Of a stretch of DNA of 64,000 nt, positions 32,693 to 43,126 are shown piece after piece. The notes beneath the pieces were generated by a model. It ran no database searches, was not told where the DNA came from, and worked only from the letters and a program-made list of their open reading frames with translations. The position numbers and the translations under genes are program-made. The DNA lies in the NCBI GenBank assembly GCA_026315105.1, contig CM048745.1, positions 756,544,006-756,608,005 on the forward strand. Direction: 5' to 3'. Source of the DNA: Locusta migratoria. Taxonomy: Eukaryota > Arthropoda > Insecta > Orthoptera > Acrididae. Numbering within the stretch: position 1 is the stretch's first letter; every line of letters begins with the position of its first letter.

Positions 32693-34535
32693 CAAAAAAT
32701 TTGCACACCTTGACTAAATTAACCAATCGTATGAGGTATATCCATTTTAGTAAGGAAGACAAGTGTAGAAATGAGAGGAGGGAGGTAAAAATTGTAAGGG
32801 AAGAGCAACTTAAAAAAAAGAAAGAAAAAGGATAGGTAACCTGATTCCAATTGCTGCAAGTTGTGTTAGCTACGCAGATATGGAGAATAGCATCATTTTT
32901 CGAGACAATGACGACAAAAGTACAATGTGCGAGCGATGAGTATATGAAAACAATTCGATTGCCCTGGTCTAACTATACGGATTCGTGTATGTCACAGACC
33001 GCATAATGAAGTGTCATGACACCGGTGTCAGGCTAAATATTTTTCGGGTATTGAATTGCCTGTTGCAAATTTATAATGATAGCAGCTTCTAGGGTTTCTT
33101 TTTTTAAATTCTTTTGATTCAGTCTGGTCAGTATTCAACACTGCTTACACCAAGTGCAGCCCACAGTAAGTATCCCAGATCGCTCGCAGAGCAGGGTGCC
33201 TGCTGCTGCTACACTTGTTTATGTGTGCAGCGGAAGCGAGACTGTGCCATAACACATCAAGATCAGTGAGAGCTCGTTGTTGGTGACAGGATCAGGAAAT
33301 ACGAACTTCAAGTAGAACTTCTTGCTTCTGCGTGCAGCTCGCTTTTGCGAGTAGTGACAGTTTCGTTCACTAATAACTCGCCTTTGAACTGCCTCTGTTT
33401 ACATCCTTCCTGGTACAGACGTTTGGAAGCTGCCAGTTTTCGGCGTTCAGTAACTTTGAATCCCCTCTGCTCCAGGCCGAATCTTAACGTTGCTTTCTCT
33501 CTTTTTGAGGCTAAGTGGCAGGGAGTTAATAGTCGCCGTGTATGGTAGCTCTGAAGCCTGTGGAATAAGTGTACTAAGTAGTGTTGAAATTTGTATAGTA
33601 ATTTAAGAGGATATGTGGAACATATCATACACGCTCACACACCCACGTTTTGTGCTTAACATCTTGGCGGCGCGCGAAGCTGTTCAACGACGCCTAGCGC
33701 CGTACACAAAGGGATGCATACATTGGTTGCTATGTTAAATATGCTTGTTTTGACCCACTGTACCAGCCGTCTCATTTTCTACATACATTTCAGATAAAAA
33801 TATACATCGATTTTTATTATATTAACATAGTAACTACCTTAAAGCGTTACCATCTCCATATATGCTAATGGAATATTTGGCTGCTTGAAGCACTAATTCC
33901 ACGTGTGAATCGTGGTTTGTATCTCGTAAAACTGTTTGTTTGTTGATATTCTGCAATTATACGCAGAAATTACGAAAGCAATCGGAAGTTGCCAATCTCA
34001 ATTATTTAGATTTTTCAGCGATACCTACCGGGTTCAACTGTATTTGAAACATCCAGGGACCCACTCAAACAGGAATACAAAATTCCATGAATGTCGGTTC
34101 AGAGGTTTAAGAGGAGTCAGTGACATACATCTGCGTCTTGCCTTTTCGCTACCGCTTCATTGATGTTTCATTTTGTCCGGAGGCTTTCACTGAAAATAAT
34201 ACACAGCACACTTTGATTTAAAATTAAATACATGAAAAAATTATAAAGCACTGTTATAACGTACGTAAATTTGGAAAATATCTGTGAAATACAGTTTGGT
34301 ATCAAGAAAACCTTTGAAATCGTAACATACCGCCATGTGTCGAATGCTTACCCAACCTAGATAGGTAAAGGCTGAGTACTGCGTTGTGGCCCTAGATGGG
34401 TCAATCAGACTCGACATGCCGCGATAAAAAGTTTTGAGATCATTAGTAGATATTATCAACCAATAAATCATTGTCAAGAGACATATTTATCTCAAACATA
34501 TGAGGAGACGCATTTAACTAAAATTTGTGTCATAG
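32693..34535. other. unassigned stretch
   Basis: No gene or repeat recognised. A 14-bp palindrome TGACACCGGTGTCA lies near 33018-33031. The overlapping frames at 33308-33628 and 33345-33548 have no motif. Confidence 0.4.
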
Positions 34536-34539
34536 CCGA

Positions 34540-34590
34540 TATTCGAAAATGAACCTCCTGCTTGTTAGGCAAGCGCTATACCACTATACC
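34540..34590 (-). repeat. fragment of family E tRNA-like head
   Basis: The minus strand contains TATAGTGGTATAGCGCTTGC and AAGCAGGAGGTTC, matching the tRNA-like units at 35955 and 48150. Confidence 0.5.
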
Positions 34591-34718
34591 TTCAGATTTA
34601 TACATATTTAAGAAACTTTCACACAGTTAAAAATTAGGTGTTAAAATTGTAAGAGTCTGAATGAAAGTCCTTGGTCCACTTGAGTTATTATTTTTATTGG
34701 AGTCGTGAAGACCCGCAC

Positions 34719-34751
34719 AACCGGTTTCGCAACCTACAGTTGCATCTTCAG
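34719..34751 (-). ncRNA. hammerhead-like motif (left arm, copy 1)
   Basis: Minus strand: CTGAAGA, extra T, GCAAC stem, TGTAG loop, GTTGC, GAAA, then the palindrome ACCGGT sharing the last A. CTCCAATAAAAATAA follows about 25 bases on. Core boxes are intact. Confidence 0.45.
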
Positions 34752-35183
34752 GCGCTTTTTAAAAGTTTTCCATATAAGTGATTTATGATGGATAATGGGG
34801 TTAATGGTTAGGTGGTACCGCAAGCACCTTGGCCCTTGTCGTCAAAAAGATTAAAAAGAAGTCTACCGTGCGGTTCTTGTTATTTTTTGTTAAAAGAATA
34901 GAAAAGTCGGCAATTGGAAAAATTTGTTTGGCCTGTGACAAAAAGCGACGTGATGGGTAGCCAGACTGTTGTCGGTGTAGTGTGGATCATCAGATCCATC
35001 CAGGTGATCAAAAAGATGCATATTCGCGCTGGGCGGAAGTGCAAATACAACTGAAGAGACGGATCACCCTGTGTATGGGCCGCTAGACTGAGGCGATAAG
35101 GGCCAAGGTGCTTGCGCTACCACCTAACCATTAACCCTGTTATCCATCATAAATCACTTATATGGAAAACTTTTAAAAGGCGC

Positions 35184-35216
35184 CTGAAGATGCAACTGTA
35201 GGTTGCGAAACCGTTG
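35184..35216 (+). ncRNA. hammerhead-like motif (right arm, copy 1)
   Basis: CTGAAGA 35184-35190, T, 5-bp stem, GAAA 35207-35210, then CCGTTG: one G has been lost from ACCGGT, breaking the self-complementary run. Confidence 0.4.
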
Positions 35217-35579
35217 TTCGGGTCTTCAGGACTCCAATAAAAATAACAGCTCAAGTGGACCAAGGACTTTCATTCAGACTCTTACAATTTTAACACCTAA
35301 TTTTTAACTTTGTGAAAGTTTCTTAAATATGTATAAATATTTTAGCTGTGGTTGCCCGTCATACAAAGTTCTTTGCTTCAGATTTATATTTTTGTTATAT
35401 ATGTCCCTGGATTCTGATTTATTGTTTGATATTTAAATCATCTGTGCCAGGGACACAAGGCAGAATCGTTCCCATCTTTCTTTTTTTTTTTTTTTATTGC
35501 GGGGTGCTATTCCGCTAACGGGAGAGCCTTGGCAACATGGTTACGAATTTATATAGGGGAACAGAGGCAGAATTAAATT

Positions 35580-35905
35580 TTCGGAGATGATCGCTAAACT
35601 CCAGTGGAAGACTCTGCAGGAGAGACGCTCTATCGCTCGGTACGAGCTTTTGTCGAAGTTACGAGAACTTATCTTTACTGAGGAGTCTAGCAGTAGGCCT
35701 ATATTGCTCCCTCCTACGTATATCTCGCGAGGACATCGTGAGGATAAAATCAGAGAGATTAGAGCCCACGCAGAGGCATACCGACAACCCTTCTTTCCGC
35801 GAACAATACGTGACTGGAATAGGAGGGAAAATCGATAGTTGTACTCAAGGTATCCTCCGCCACACACCGTCGGGTGGCTTGCGGAGTATGGTTGTAGATG
35901 TAGAT
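35580..35905 (+). pseudogene. 3' end of a CR1/L2-like LINE
   Basis: The frame 35587-35838 shows LQWKTLQERR, LLPPTYISRGHREDKIREIR and FFPRTIRDWNRRE, collinear with the end of the ORF at 48334-49095. The 3' text CGGAGTATGGTTGTAGATGT gives the TGTAGA tail. Heavily 5'-truncated. It lies between the two large palindromes. Confidence 0.85.
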
Positions 35906-35954
35906 GTAGAAGGTTTGTGAAGACAATCCGTGCAGTGGCGGTATCCATTAAGCC

Positions 35955-36030
35955 ACGGTGGATTAGTGGCGTAGCGCTTGCCTAGTAAGCAGGATGTCCT
36001 AGGTTCGTATCCCGGCAGTGGTATAACTTT
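35955..36030 (+). repeat. family E tRNA-like unit
   Basis: GTGGATTAGTGGCGTAGCGC resembles box A and AGGTTCGTATCCCGG box B; CCTAGTAAGCAGGA lies between. It resembles the unit at 48150-48222. Embedded in repeats, so not called a tRNA gene. Confidence 0.55.
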
Positions 36031-36398
36031 TACTTCATGCCTCTTCTTCAGATTTAATCGAGATTTTCAATCCTATATTTTAAATTGAACCTATTTACAC
36101 ACACACACACACTGTGTAAAATATAATTAAGATCAGTTGTGTAGTTTCAGAGTTCTTCGCAGACGAACATCGTGCCACCGAACTATGATGTACATAGAAA
36201 CTGGGTGGCCTTTCTTACCTGCCTAGTAATTTTTCCATAGCAAAGAACTTTGTATGACGGGCAACCACAGCTAAAATATTTATCCATATTTAAGCAACTT
36301 TCAGACAGTTAAAAATTAGGTGTTAAAATTGTAAGAGTCTGAATGAAAGTCCTTGATCAACTTTAGCTGTTTTTTATTGGAGTCGTGAAGACCCGCAC

Positions 36399-36431
36399 AA
36401 CCGGTTTCGCAACCTACAATTGCATCTTCAG
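36399..36431 (-). ncRNA. hammerhead-like motif (left arm, copy 2)
   Basis: Same elements as 34719-34751, with one loop base changed. Core boxes intact, palindrome ACCGGT present. Confidence 0.45.
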
Positions 36432-36675
36432 GCGCTTTTTAACAGTTTTCCATATAAGTGCTTTATAATGGATAACGGGGTTAATGGTTAGGTAGTACCG
36501 CAAGCACCTTGGCCCTTTTCGTCAAAAAGATTAAAAAGAAGTCTACCGAGGGATTCTTGTCATTTTTTGCCCACGGTAGACTTATTTTTAATCTTTTTGA
36601 CGAAAAGGGCCAAGGTGCTTGCGGTACCACCTAGCCATTAACCCCGTTATCCATTATAAATCACTTATATGGAAA

Positions 36676-36702
36676 AGATGCAACTGTAGGTTGCGAAACC
36701 GG
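36676..36702 (+). ncRNA. truncated hammerhead-like motif (right arm, copy 2)
   Basis: The text begins at AAGATGCAACTGTAGGTTGC followed by GAAACCGGT. The CTG part of the first box is deleted, so this copy cannot form the core. Confidence 0.4.
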
Positions 36703-36839
36703 TTGTGCGGGTCTTCACGACTCCAATAAAAACAGCTCAAGTGGATCAAGGACTTTCATTCAGACTCTTACAATTTTAACACCTAATTTTTAACTGTGTG
36801 AAAGTTGCTTAAGTATGGATAAACTTTTCCATAGTTTAT

Positions 36840-37199
36840 AACATCGCCCCTGAAACACCGTGTCTGACGTAGCCTGCAGTTTACCGGTGGAAAGCAGGAG
36901 CGCTGATGGACTGACAGGTGGATTAGGCAGCTGCAGCCGCGCCGTTCGGTCACGTAAGCGGCAGGGGGCGGACAGAAGCCAGCGGAGAGGAGAGGTGGGC
37001 GGGGCGCGAGAAAACAAACGCCGCAGATGACCAGCGGCTGGAGCACAGCCAGGCGGCAGCCGCGAGCGGCCGGTTTACGCGGGTCGCGTTATATTGCACA
37101 CACCGCGGACCAGCGCCCGCTGGGAGGGCTTCAGGGAATGTGGAGCAGGTTAAGAGGGCAGCAACTGAGCTCTCGCTGTGTCATCCCAGGCTGCTGGCG
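36840..37199. other. GC-rich block, left part (target of the I-like LINE)
   Basis: CpG-rich, with GC boxes such as GGGGCGGAC and GGGCGGGGCG. The overlapping minus frames at 36783-37046 reflect composition. It ends at the LINE target duplication GCTGCTGGCG; the GC-rich sequence resumes at 38739. It could be a host promoter or CpG island remnant. Confidence 0.4.
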
Positions 37200-37452
37200 T
37201 TGGGGTCCTTCCTCTGCGGTTCCGCCGGCAGCACCTGCTGGCTTCGTACGTTGCTCATGTTAAGGCCTTGCCACACCATCCGAACCACCAGCTTCTTTTT
37301 CCAGGCGCTGCACTCCCTATCCCTCCAAGACGACCTCGGTCGGGTTATCCAATATCAGTCCGCTTTCGTTCTCTACTTTCGTCCCCGAATCCCAACCACT
37401 CCCTGCCACTTTCCAATATTCCTTTCAAATCCCTCCTTGGTCCATTCCCCGT

Positions 37453-38268
37453 TTGCAGCTTTGTCTGGATCTGTCCCATACATCAAAGGACTCCGTTTCT
37501 CCAACACAACTCCGCCACCAGTTCCTGGATGTCTTCAACTCTTTCCGTGGTGCTGAAGCCATGTATACAGATGGGTCCCTAGCAGATGGTCGTGCTGGGT
37601 ATGAATGTCTCCATGGTGACCATGTCGAACAGCATCCATTGCCCATTACTGCAGAGCTGGTCGCTATTCTCAAGGCTCTAGAACACCTCCGAGCCTGCCC
37701 CAGGGGGTCATTTGTCATCTGTAGTGACTCCCTGAGTGGCTTGCAGGCACTCGACCAGTTCTTCCCTCATCACCCGTTAGTGCAGTCCATTCAAGACACT
37801 ACTTACTCTCTTGGCAAATCTGACCGATGTGTGGTTTTCCTGTGGACCCCTGGCCACGTCGGCATTTCGGGGAATGAACGTGTTGACCAGTTGGTCAAAC
37901 AGGCCACCACTGCGCCACCCTTAACCATTGGCGTCACAGAATCGGACGTCAAGTTAGCATTGCACAAGAAGGTGCGTGATGCTTGGAGTGCCGAATGGTC
38001 TACCGTGGATGCAACAAATAAGCTTCGAGCAGTGAAGCTGTCCACAGCCCGGTGGAAATCTTCACTGCGGCCGATCCGCCGAGAGGCGGGTGTCCTCTGC
38101 CGCCTCCGTATTTGGCACACGTGGTTAACCCACGGCTATCTCTTTCGCTGTGAGTCCCCGCCCGTGTGTCAATGTGGTGTAGTTATGACTGTGGCCCATC
38201 TTTTGATGGACTGTCCGATTTTAGCCAACTTGCGGACTCTTTTACCCTCCCAGACGCGCTACCCTTAG
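37453..38268 (+). pseudogene. LINE ORF2 C-terminus: RNase H domain and zinc-knuckle tail
   Basis: A 271-codon frame. RNase H, which removes the RNA strand after reverse transcription, is shown by YTDGS (first D), TAELVAIL (E), CSDSL (D) and FLWTPGHVGISGNERVDQ (last D). The tail has CQCGVVMTVAHLLMDCP, a Cys/His cluster usual in I/R1-type LINEs. A frameshift near 37430 separates this frame from the upstream part of the same protein (about 37200-37480 in another frame, LPLRFRRQHLLASYVAHVKA). The reverse transcriptase itself is missing through 5' truncation. The true protein start is not here. Confidence 0.9.
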
Positions 38269-38673
38269 TTTTAGGCGACGAAGTCTCTATGGCTAACACA
38301 GTTTTAAGTTTTATTCGTGCGGCTGGTTTTTACAACTCTATCTAGTGATGGGTGCTGTGGCCTGCTGTCTTCGGCCACCACCAGTCCAGCGCTTTTAACA
38401 GATTTTTACAGGCCCTTATGTGAGGTACCTAGGGGTTCTTAGTGTGTGCAGTATGGCTGGCTCATCCTGTTTTTATTTTGTGATCCGCCAGCCAAGGTAT
38501 TCTGCTGTTTAGTTTTAGTTATATTCCTTCCTTTGTTTTACCAATTGTGTGTGTCTTCGTTCTGTATTGTTTCCGACAGGTCAACTGTTAGCCTGTCCCT
38601 TTTGTGCGTTCCCATTTTCTGAGCTCTGTTTTTACTTTTTACTTTCTTGACAGTGGCCTATCAGCTAGGAACA

Positions 38674-38703
38674 GGGGACTGATGACCTAGCTGTTTAGTC
38701 CCC
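38674..38703 (+). promoter_or_regulatory. 3'-terminal LINE hairpin shared with SINE A
   Basis: 7-bp stem GGGGACT/AGTCCCC with a 16-nt loop starting GATGACC and ending GTTT. The SINE tail has GGGACT/AGTCCC with a 16-nt loop starting GATGACC and ending GTTA. Probably the recognition element for the reverse transcriptase. Confidence 0.7.
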
Positions 38704-38738
38704 TAAAAACCACCAACAACAACAACAAGCTGCTGGCG

Positions 38739-38882
38739 CTATGGCGGGAGCGTTCATTTGCTCTTTGGCTCTCGACACTTTGGCGGGGAGACTTGCTCTT
38801 TGCTTTTTACAGCTCGTACAACTATAGTGGTGGCCTTTGGGATAACCAGAATCACACACTAAAATAGATAGTGAGGTAAATA
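38739..38882. other. GC-rich block, right part, and spacer
   Basis: Continuation of the block interrupted by the LINE, then ordinary sequence up to the Tc1 element. Confidence 0.4.
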
Positions 38883-38884
38883 TA

Positions 38885-40269
38885 CACTCTTGGCTATTAA
38901 AATTGCTACACCACGAAGATGACGTGCTACAAACGCGAAATTTAACCGACAGGAAGAAGATGCTCAGAGATGCAAATGATTAGCTTCTCAGGGCATTTAC
39001 ACAAGGTTGTCGTCGGTGACGATACCTAAAACATGCTGACATCAGCAAAGTTTCCAACCGATTTCTCATATGCAAACAGCAGTTGAGCGGCATTGCCTGG
39101 TGAAATGTTCTTGTCGTGCCTCATGTAAGCAGGAGAAATGCGCACCATCACGTTTCCGACTTTGATAAAGGTCGGATTGTAGCCTATCGCGATTGCGGTT
39201 TATCGTATCGCGACATTGCTGCTCGCGTTGTTCGCGTTCCAATGACTGTTAGCAGAATATGGAATCGGTGGGTTCAGGAGGGCAATACGGAACGCCGTGC
39301 TGGATCACAACGGCCTCGTATCACTAGCAGTCGAGATGACAGGCATCTTATCCGCATGGCTGTAATGGATCGTGCAGCCACGTCTGGATCCCTGAGTCAG
39401 CAGATGGGGACGTTCGCAAGAGAACAACGATCTGCACGAACAGTTCGACGACGTTTGCAGCAGCATGACTATCAGCTCGGAGACCATGGCTGCGGTTACC
39501 CTTAACGCTGCATCACAGACAGGAGCGCCTGCGATGGTGTACGCAACGACGAACCTGGGTGCACGAATTGACAAACATCTTTTTTTTTATGAAACCATGT
39601 ACTGTCGCATCCGTGTTTGGCGACATCGCGGTGAACGCACATTGCAAGCGTGTATTCGTCATCGCCATACTGGCGTATCACCCGGTGTGATGGTATGGGG
39701 AGCCTTGGTTACACGTGGCGGTCACCTCTTCCTCGCATCGATGGAACTTTTAACAGTGGCCGTTACATTTGACATGTGTTACGACCCGTGGCTCTACCCT
39801 TCACTCGATCTCTGCGAAACCCTACATTTCAACAGGATAATGCACGACCGCATGTTGCAGGTACTGTACGGGCCTTTCTGGAAACTGAAAATGTTCGACT
39901 ACTGCCGTGGTCAGCACATTCCTCAGATCTCTCACCAACTGAAAACGTCTGGTCAATGGTAGCCTAGCAACTGGCTCGTCACAATATGCCAGTCACTACA
40001 CTTGATGAGCTGTGGTATCATGCTGAAGCTGCACGGGCATCTGTAACTGTACACGTCATCCAAGCTCTGTTTGAGTCAATGCCCAGACGTATCAAGGCCG
40101 TTATTAAGGCCAGAGGTGGTTGTTCTGGGTACTGATTTCTCAGAATCTATGCACTCAAATTGCGTGAAAATGTAATCACATGTCAGGTCTAGTATAATAT
40201 ATTTGTCCAATGAATACCGTTTATTATCTGTACTTCTTCTTGGTGTAGCAATTTTAATGGCCAGTAGTG
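38885..40269 (+). mobile_element. Tc1-like element (1385 bp) with TA duplications
   Basis: TA at 38883-38884 and 40270-40271. Terminal inverted repeats begin CACTCTTGGCTATTAAAATT on the left and, reversed, CACTACTGGCCATTAAAATT on the right, continuing GCTACACCA(C/A)GAAGA. It encloses a broken transposase in forward orientation. Confidence 0.95.
39116..40134 (+). pseudogene. Tc1-like transposase, frameshifted
   Basis: 39116-39505 holds the paired helix-turn-helix region (FDKGRIVAYRDCGLSYRDIA, VSRIWNRWVQEG, TVRRRLQQHDYQL). 39465-39962 and 39776-39967 hold the catalytic part: RVWRHRGERT, GVMVWGA, FQQDNARPHVAG (second D) and LSPTENVWSMVA (E, spacing as DD34E). The segment that should contain the first aspartate (FSDES type) is damaged near 39570-39610. 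The C-terminus continues out of frame to about 40134 (GGCSGY). The enzyme would cut and paste DNA at TA sites; this copy is dead. Confidence 0.92.
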
Positions 40270-40271
40270 TA

Positions 40272-41505
40272 GGAAAGGTTGGGGAAATGCCATCCGACTA
40301 TATTATATCCCCATACTGCTTCAACAAGCCTTTCAATATAACAATTGGAAGTAGGAAGCAGTGGGTGAAAATAGTTCGACACCGTACGGGGGATATTGTC
40401 TGGTTCACTGACGGGTCAAAATCAGACCAAGGTGTTGGGGCCGGGGTATATGGGGTGGAGCCAAGACTGGAGGGCGTCATCTCCCTAGGAAAACTGGCCT
40501 CAGTATTCCAGGCCGAAATCACTGCCATCAGGGCGTGTGTGGAGGATAATTTGTGTAGGTGCTACAAAGACCGTGGCATCTATATCTATTCAGACAGCCC
40601 TGAGATCACTGGCAGCTCCTGCAACAAGGTCTAAAATTGTTGCAGAATGTCACATGGTTCTGGTGGAGCTAGGGGAAAGCAATAGAGTAAATCTATTGTG
40701 GGTCCGGGGATCAGTGGGAACGAACATGCCGACAGATTTATTGGACCGGAACGTGTCTTGACAATCACCAAGGCAATGATCAAATTGGAGCTACGTAATT
40801 GGCTCAGAAGGTAGCACGTAGAATATTGGACCAAAGTCTACCAACAAAACCATGGCAAGGTAATGATGCCAAAGCCATGTTTTAAAAGAAGCTCGCCGGC
40901 CGCGGTGGCCGAGGAGACTGAGGCGCTCCAGTCACGGTCTGCACGGCCACTACGGTCGAGGGTTCGAATCCCCCCTCGGGCATGGATATTTGTGCCGTCC
41001 TAGTTCGTAAGTAGTTCATAAGTAGTTTGTAAGTTTAGGGACTGATGACCCCGTAGTTAAGTCCCATAAGGTGTACAAACATTAAAAGAAGCTCTGCAAT
41101 CCTGGTTCTGAACAGGAGAGAGATTAGACTCATGGTTGGATTGCTGACAGGCCATGGGAATTCCAAAAAACACCTACATACAATGGGAATAACAGAAGAG
41201 GACCCTAAATGTAGAATCTGTGATGATGGTGATGCAACTGCATCACATCTAATCTTCGAATGCATTGCATTGTAGAGTAAAAGGCACAGAACATTTGGGA
41301 CAACCAGACCCGAAGAAATTGTGTCTAATAAAGAACTGGTAAAGGGACTCCTTGCAGTGTTCAATGGTATTGGTTGGCTTTACTAGACATACAGGGAGCG
41401 ATACCGCACAATAAACTTAGTTTCGGTGCGGGCAGTGGCGGGTTGGAGCAAGACTGTTTTGGCTTCCCTGAGAAAATCAGTCAATCAATCAATCAATAGT
41501 GGTGG
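40272..41505 (+). pseudogene. LINE ORF2 C-terminus with RNase H, split by a SINE
   Basis: The part before the SINE (to about 40860) has VWFTDGSKSDQGVGAG, VFQAEITAI and IYIYSDS, i.e. the D, E and D of RNase H. After a frameshift, LLWVRGSVGTN follows, a damaged equivalent of the PGH box. After the SINE, CRICDDGDATASHLIFECIAL is a Cys/His tail. The 3' end is a TCAA repeat (41483-41502). It differs from the LINE at 37200 in sequence and tail. The left end touches the Tc1 element at 40271. Confidence 0.85.
40895..41081 (+). mobile_element. SINE family A nested in a LINE
   Basis: Perfect 13-bp duplication TTAAAAGAAGCTC at 40882-40894 and 41082-41094. Full-length with intact hairpin. It separates collinear parts of one LINE. 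Confidence 0.95.
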
Positions 41506-42090
41506 CCACCCGAAACGTAACATCGTAAACGAAGCATCCAAATCAGGTGAAATTTGCAGAATGCCTTCTAAGTGAAATTCACAGGATTAGCATTTAAAGC
41601 GCACATCAGGGGCTAGAGTAGTGCCACCTGCAAGCGCTGTATAAAAAGGAAGTGGTGAGGGTACAATCGGCCGTGTAGACGTACTGGAATTGTTCTATCG
41701 TGCAGTCATTTAGCGTAACCAATTTCAGTACGCGTCGTATAATGCAACAAGTGTCGAACACGATTCTTAATTGGCCCGATGAACAATATTTGTATGTAGG
41801 GATTTGCGAATTAACCATCAGAGAAAACTGTCGCCGTGTCTGTCGTCATAAATCTACTGTGACGTGCATCAGTAATGGGTTGATGCAGGAGGGAACGACG
41901 GACCGTTGAGACCAATTGCACCGCCCTCGTTGCAACACTACACACACACTACGTTACGTTGATCACGCGCATAGCACTGATGAATCACGAATTCTATCAC
42001 AACGTAGTCGGTCTGTAGCGGAACCAGTGTCCATGCATACCGTTCGACTTCGTTTATAGCAGTCCGCAAGACATACATTGCTGCGTTTAC

Positions 42091-42278
42091 GCCGGCCGCG
42101 GTGGCCGAGGGGACTGAGGCGCTCCCTTCACGGTCTGCACGGCCACTACGGTCGGGGATTCGAATCCCCCTTCGGACATGGATATTTGTGCCGTCCTTAG
42201 AATTAGGTAGTTCATAAGTTGTTTGTAAGTTTAGGGACTGACGACCCCGTAGTTAAGTCCCATAAGCTATACAGATTT
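42091..42278 (+). mobile_element. SINE family A, full length, with target duplication
   Basis: Perfect 13-bp duplication TTGCTGCGTTTAC at 42078-42090 and 42279-42291, inside the mariner/Tc1 remnant. Confidence 0.95.
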
Positions 42279-42458
42279 TTGCTGCGTTTACCACTGAGTT
42301 TTACAGTGGTGGCGCTACACGAAACCTGGGCGTCGGCGAACTCGTCTTTGCGAGGCCCCTTTCATATTTTCAGTACCGACGAAAACGTTAAATAAAATGA
42401 GCTGAATTATACATCAATAATCATTATACTAAAATTTTATTAGTATAATATACAAGGA

Positions 42459-42680
42459 TTATTGCAATGAGAAAAATTGTAATAAAGAAACACAAATTAA
42501 AATTGACAAGCTTTTCACCTCACTGAATTTTTTTAAGATCACAGCATGATTAATACTAGCCGCTATTTCGGCTTCAGTTGATGTACTGACGCTCATTGTG
42601 CTTCTCAAGTAAGTCTTAATAAATTTTAACTTTGAGAAGCTTGTCTTGGCCGAAGCTGTACTGACTGGAACTGTGAACAT
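42459..42680 (-). pseudogene. hAT transposase C-terminal dimerisation region (fragment)
   Basis: The frame contains TVPVSTASAKTSFSKLKFIK and TYLRSTMS, the conserved hAT dimerisation segment (usual form: V-P-V-[ST]-x-A-[ST]-[AC]-E-R-S-F-S-x-L-K). Only about 70 codons remain and the catalytic RNase H-like part is absent. The strand agrees with the element orientation. Confidence 0.88.
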
Positions 42681-42823
42681 AATTCTGATTTTTATATAAA
42701 CATTTGTACATACTTCTTACAAATTGGTTTCTAAATTGTACTGAAGAAGTTGTTTTGCAAGTATTTAATTAAAATTTGCATCACTGCTGCACTCATACGG
42801 AAATAAGTACGGACAACTAAATA

Positions 42824-43030
42824 GCTGCCGGTCGGGAAAGGCCGAGCGCACTAAGGCATCGTACCACGGTGAACGAGATTGCTCTCGTCGGGGGTCGAAT
42901 CCCACCCTTGGGTACGGTTGTTGTGTTCGTCCTTTGGGTAGGCTAGTGTAAGTTAGATGTCGGTCATCGCTACATAACCCGGCAGCTGAAAAGCGCCGTT
43001 AAACGTTAAATATAAAAAAGAAAAAAAAAA
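42824..43030 (+). mobile_element. tRNA-headed SINE (family F) inside the hAT element
   Basis: Head GGTCGGGAAAGGCCGAGCGC, box B-like GGGGGTCGAATCCC, then CCCTTGGGTACGG, a body with GTCGGTCATCGCTACATAAC, CGTTAAACGTTAAATA and an A-rich tail (43014-43030). Single copy here. Confidence 0.8.
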
Positions 43031-43126
43031 CTAAAATTTTAACGATGTTTTGCGAGGCTCCACAGGCGTGAGATCGTCGGCGGTTGCCGACCTCGCCGAC
43101 GCCTAGCGCCGCCACTGGAGTTTTAC

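Larger units (their letters stand above)
34597..35338. repeat. large palindromic element, copy 1 (arms about 245 bp)
   Basis: Left arm 34597-34840 (running on to about 34868) and right arm 35098-35338 are diverged inverted repeats; compare TTATACATATTTAAGAAAC with its complement near 35320-35338. The 260-bp centre is unrelated. Each arm carries a hammerhead-like motif with its 3' side outward, followed by CTCCAATAAAAATAA. No coding content. Confidence 0.88.
36281..36823. repeat. large palindromic element, copy 2 (arms about 250-268 bp)
   Basis: Left arm 36281-36548 and right arm 36574-36823 are inverted repeats around a 25-bp centre. It is homologous to copy 1 throughout (TTAATGGTTAGGT, AAGCACCTTGGCCCTT). 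The right arm has lost about 20 bp, including the first half of the CTGAAGA box. The left flank 36238-36284 is the reverse complement of the right flank of copy 1 (35332-35379), so the two copies sit in a larger inverted arrangement. Confidence 0.9.
37200..38728 (+). mobile_element. I-like LINE, 5'-truncated insertion with target duplication
   Basis: Perfect 10-bp duplication GCTGCTGGCG at 37190-37199 and 38729-38738. It contains the end of ORF2 (RNase H and zinc-binding tail), a 3' UTR and a terminal hairpin GGGGACT (38674-38680) / AGTCCCC (38697-38703) followed by CTAAAAACCACC and a CAA-repeat tail. That hairpin matches the tail of SINE family A. Confidence 0.92.
42304..43117 (-). mobile_element. 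hAT element (814 bp) with 8-bp duplication
   Basis: 8-bp duplication GAGTTTTA at 42296-42303 and 43118-43125. Ends CAGTGGTGGCGCTAC and, reversed, CAGTGGCGGCGCTAG, with further inverted similarity inward (GGGCGTCGGCGA). It holds a remnant of the hAT transposase C-terminus on the minus strand and a younger SINE at 42824. Confidence 0.92.

Noticed and set aside
33018..33031. TGACACCGGTGTCA palindrome as a hammerhead palindrome
   Set aside because: No core boxes or stem-loop in the expected positions on either strand.
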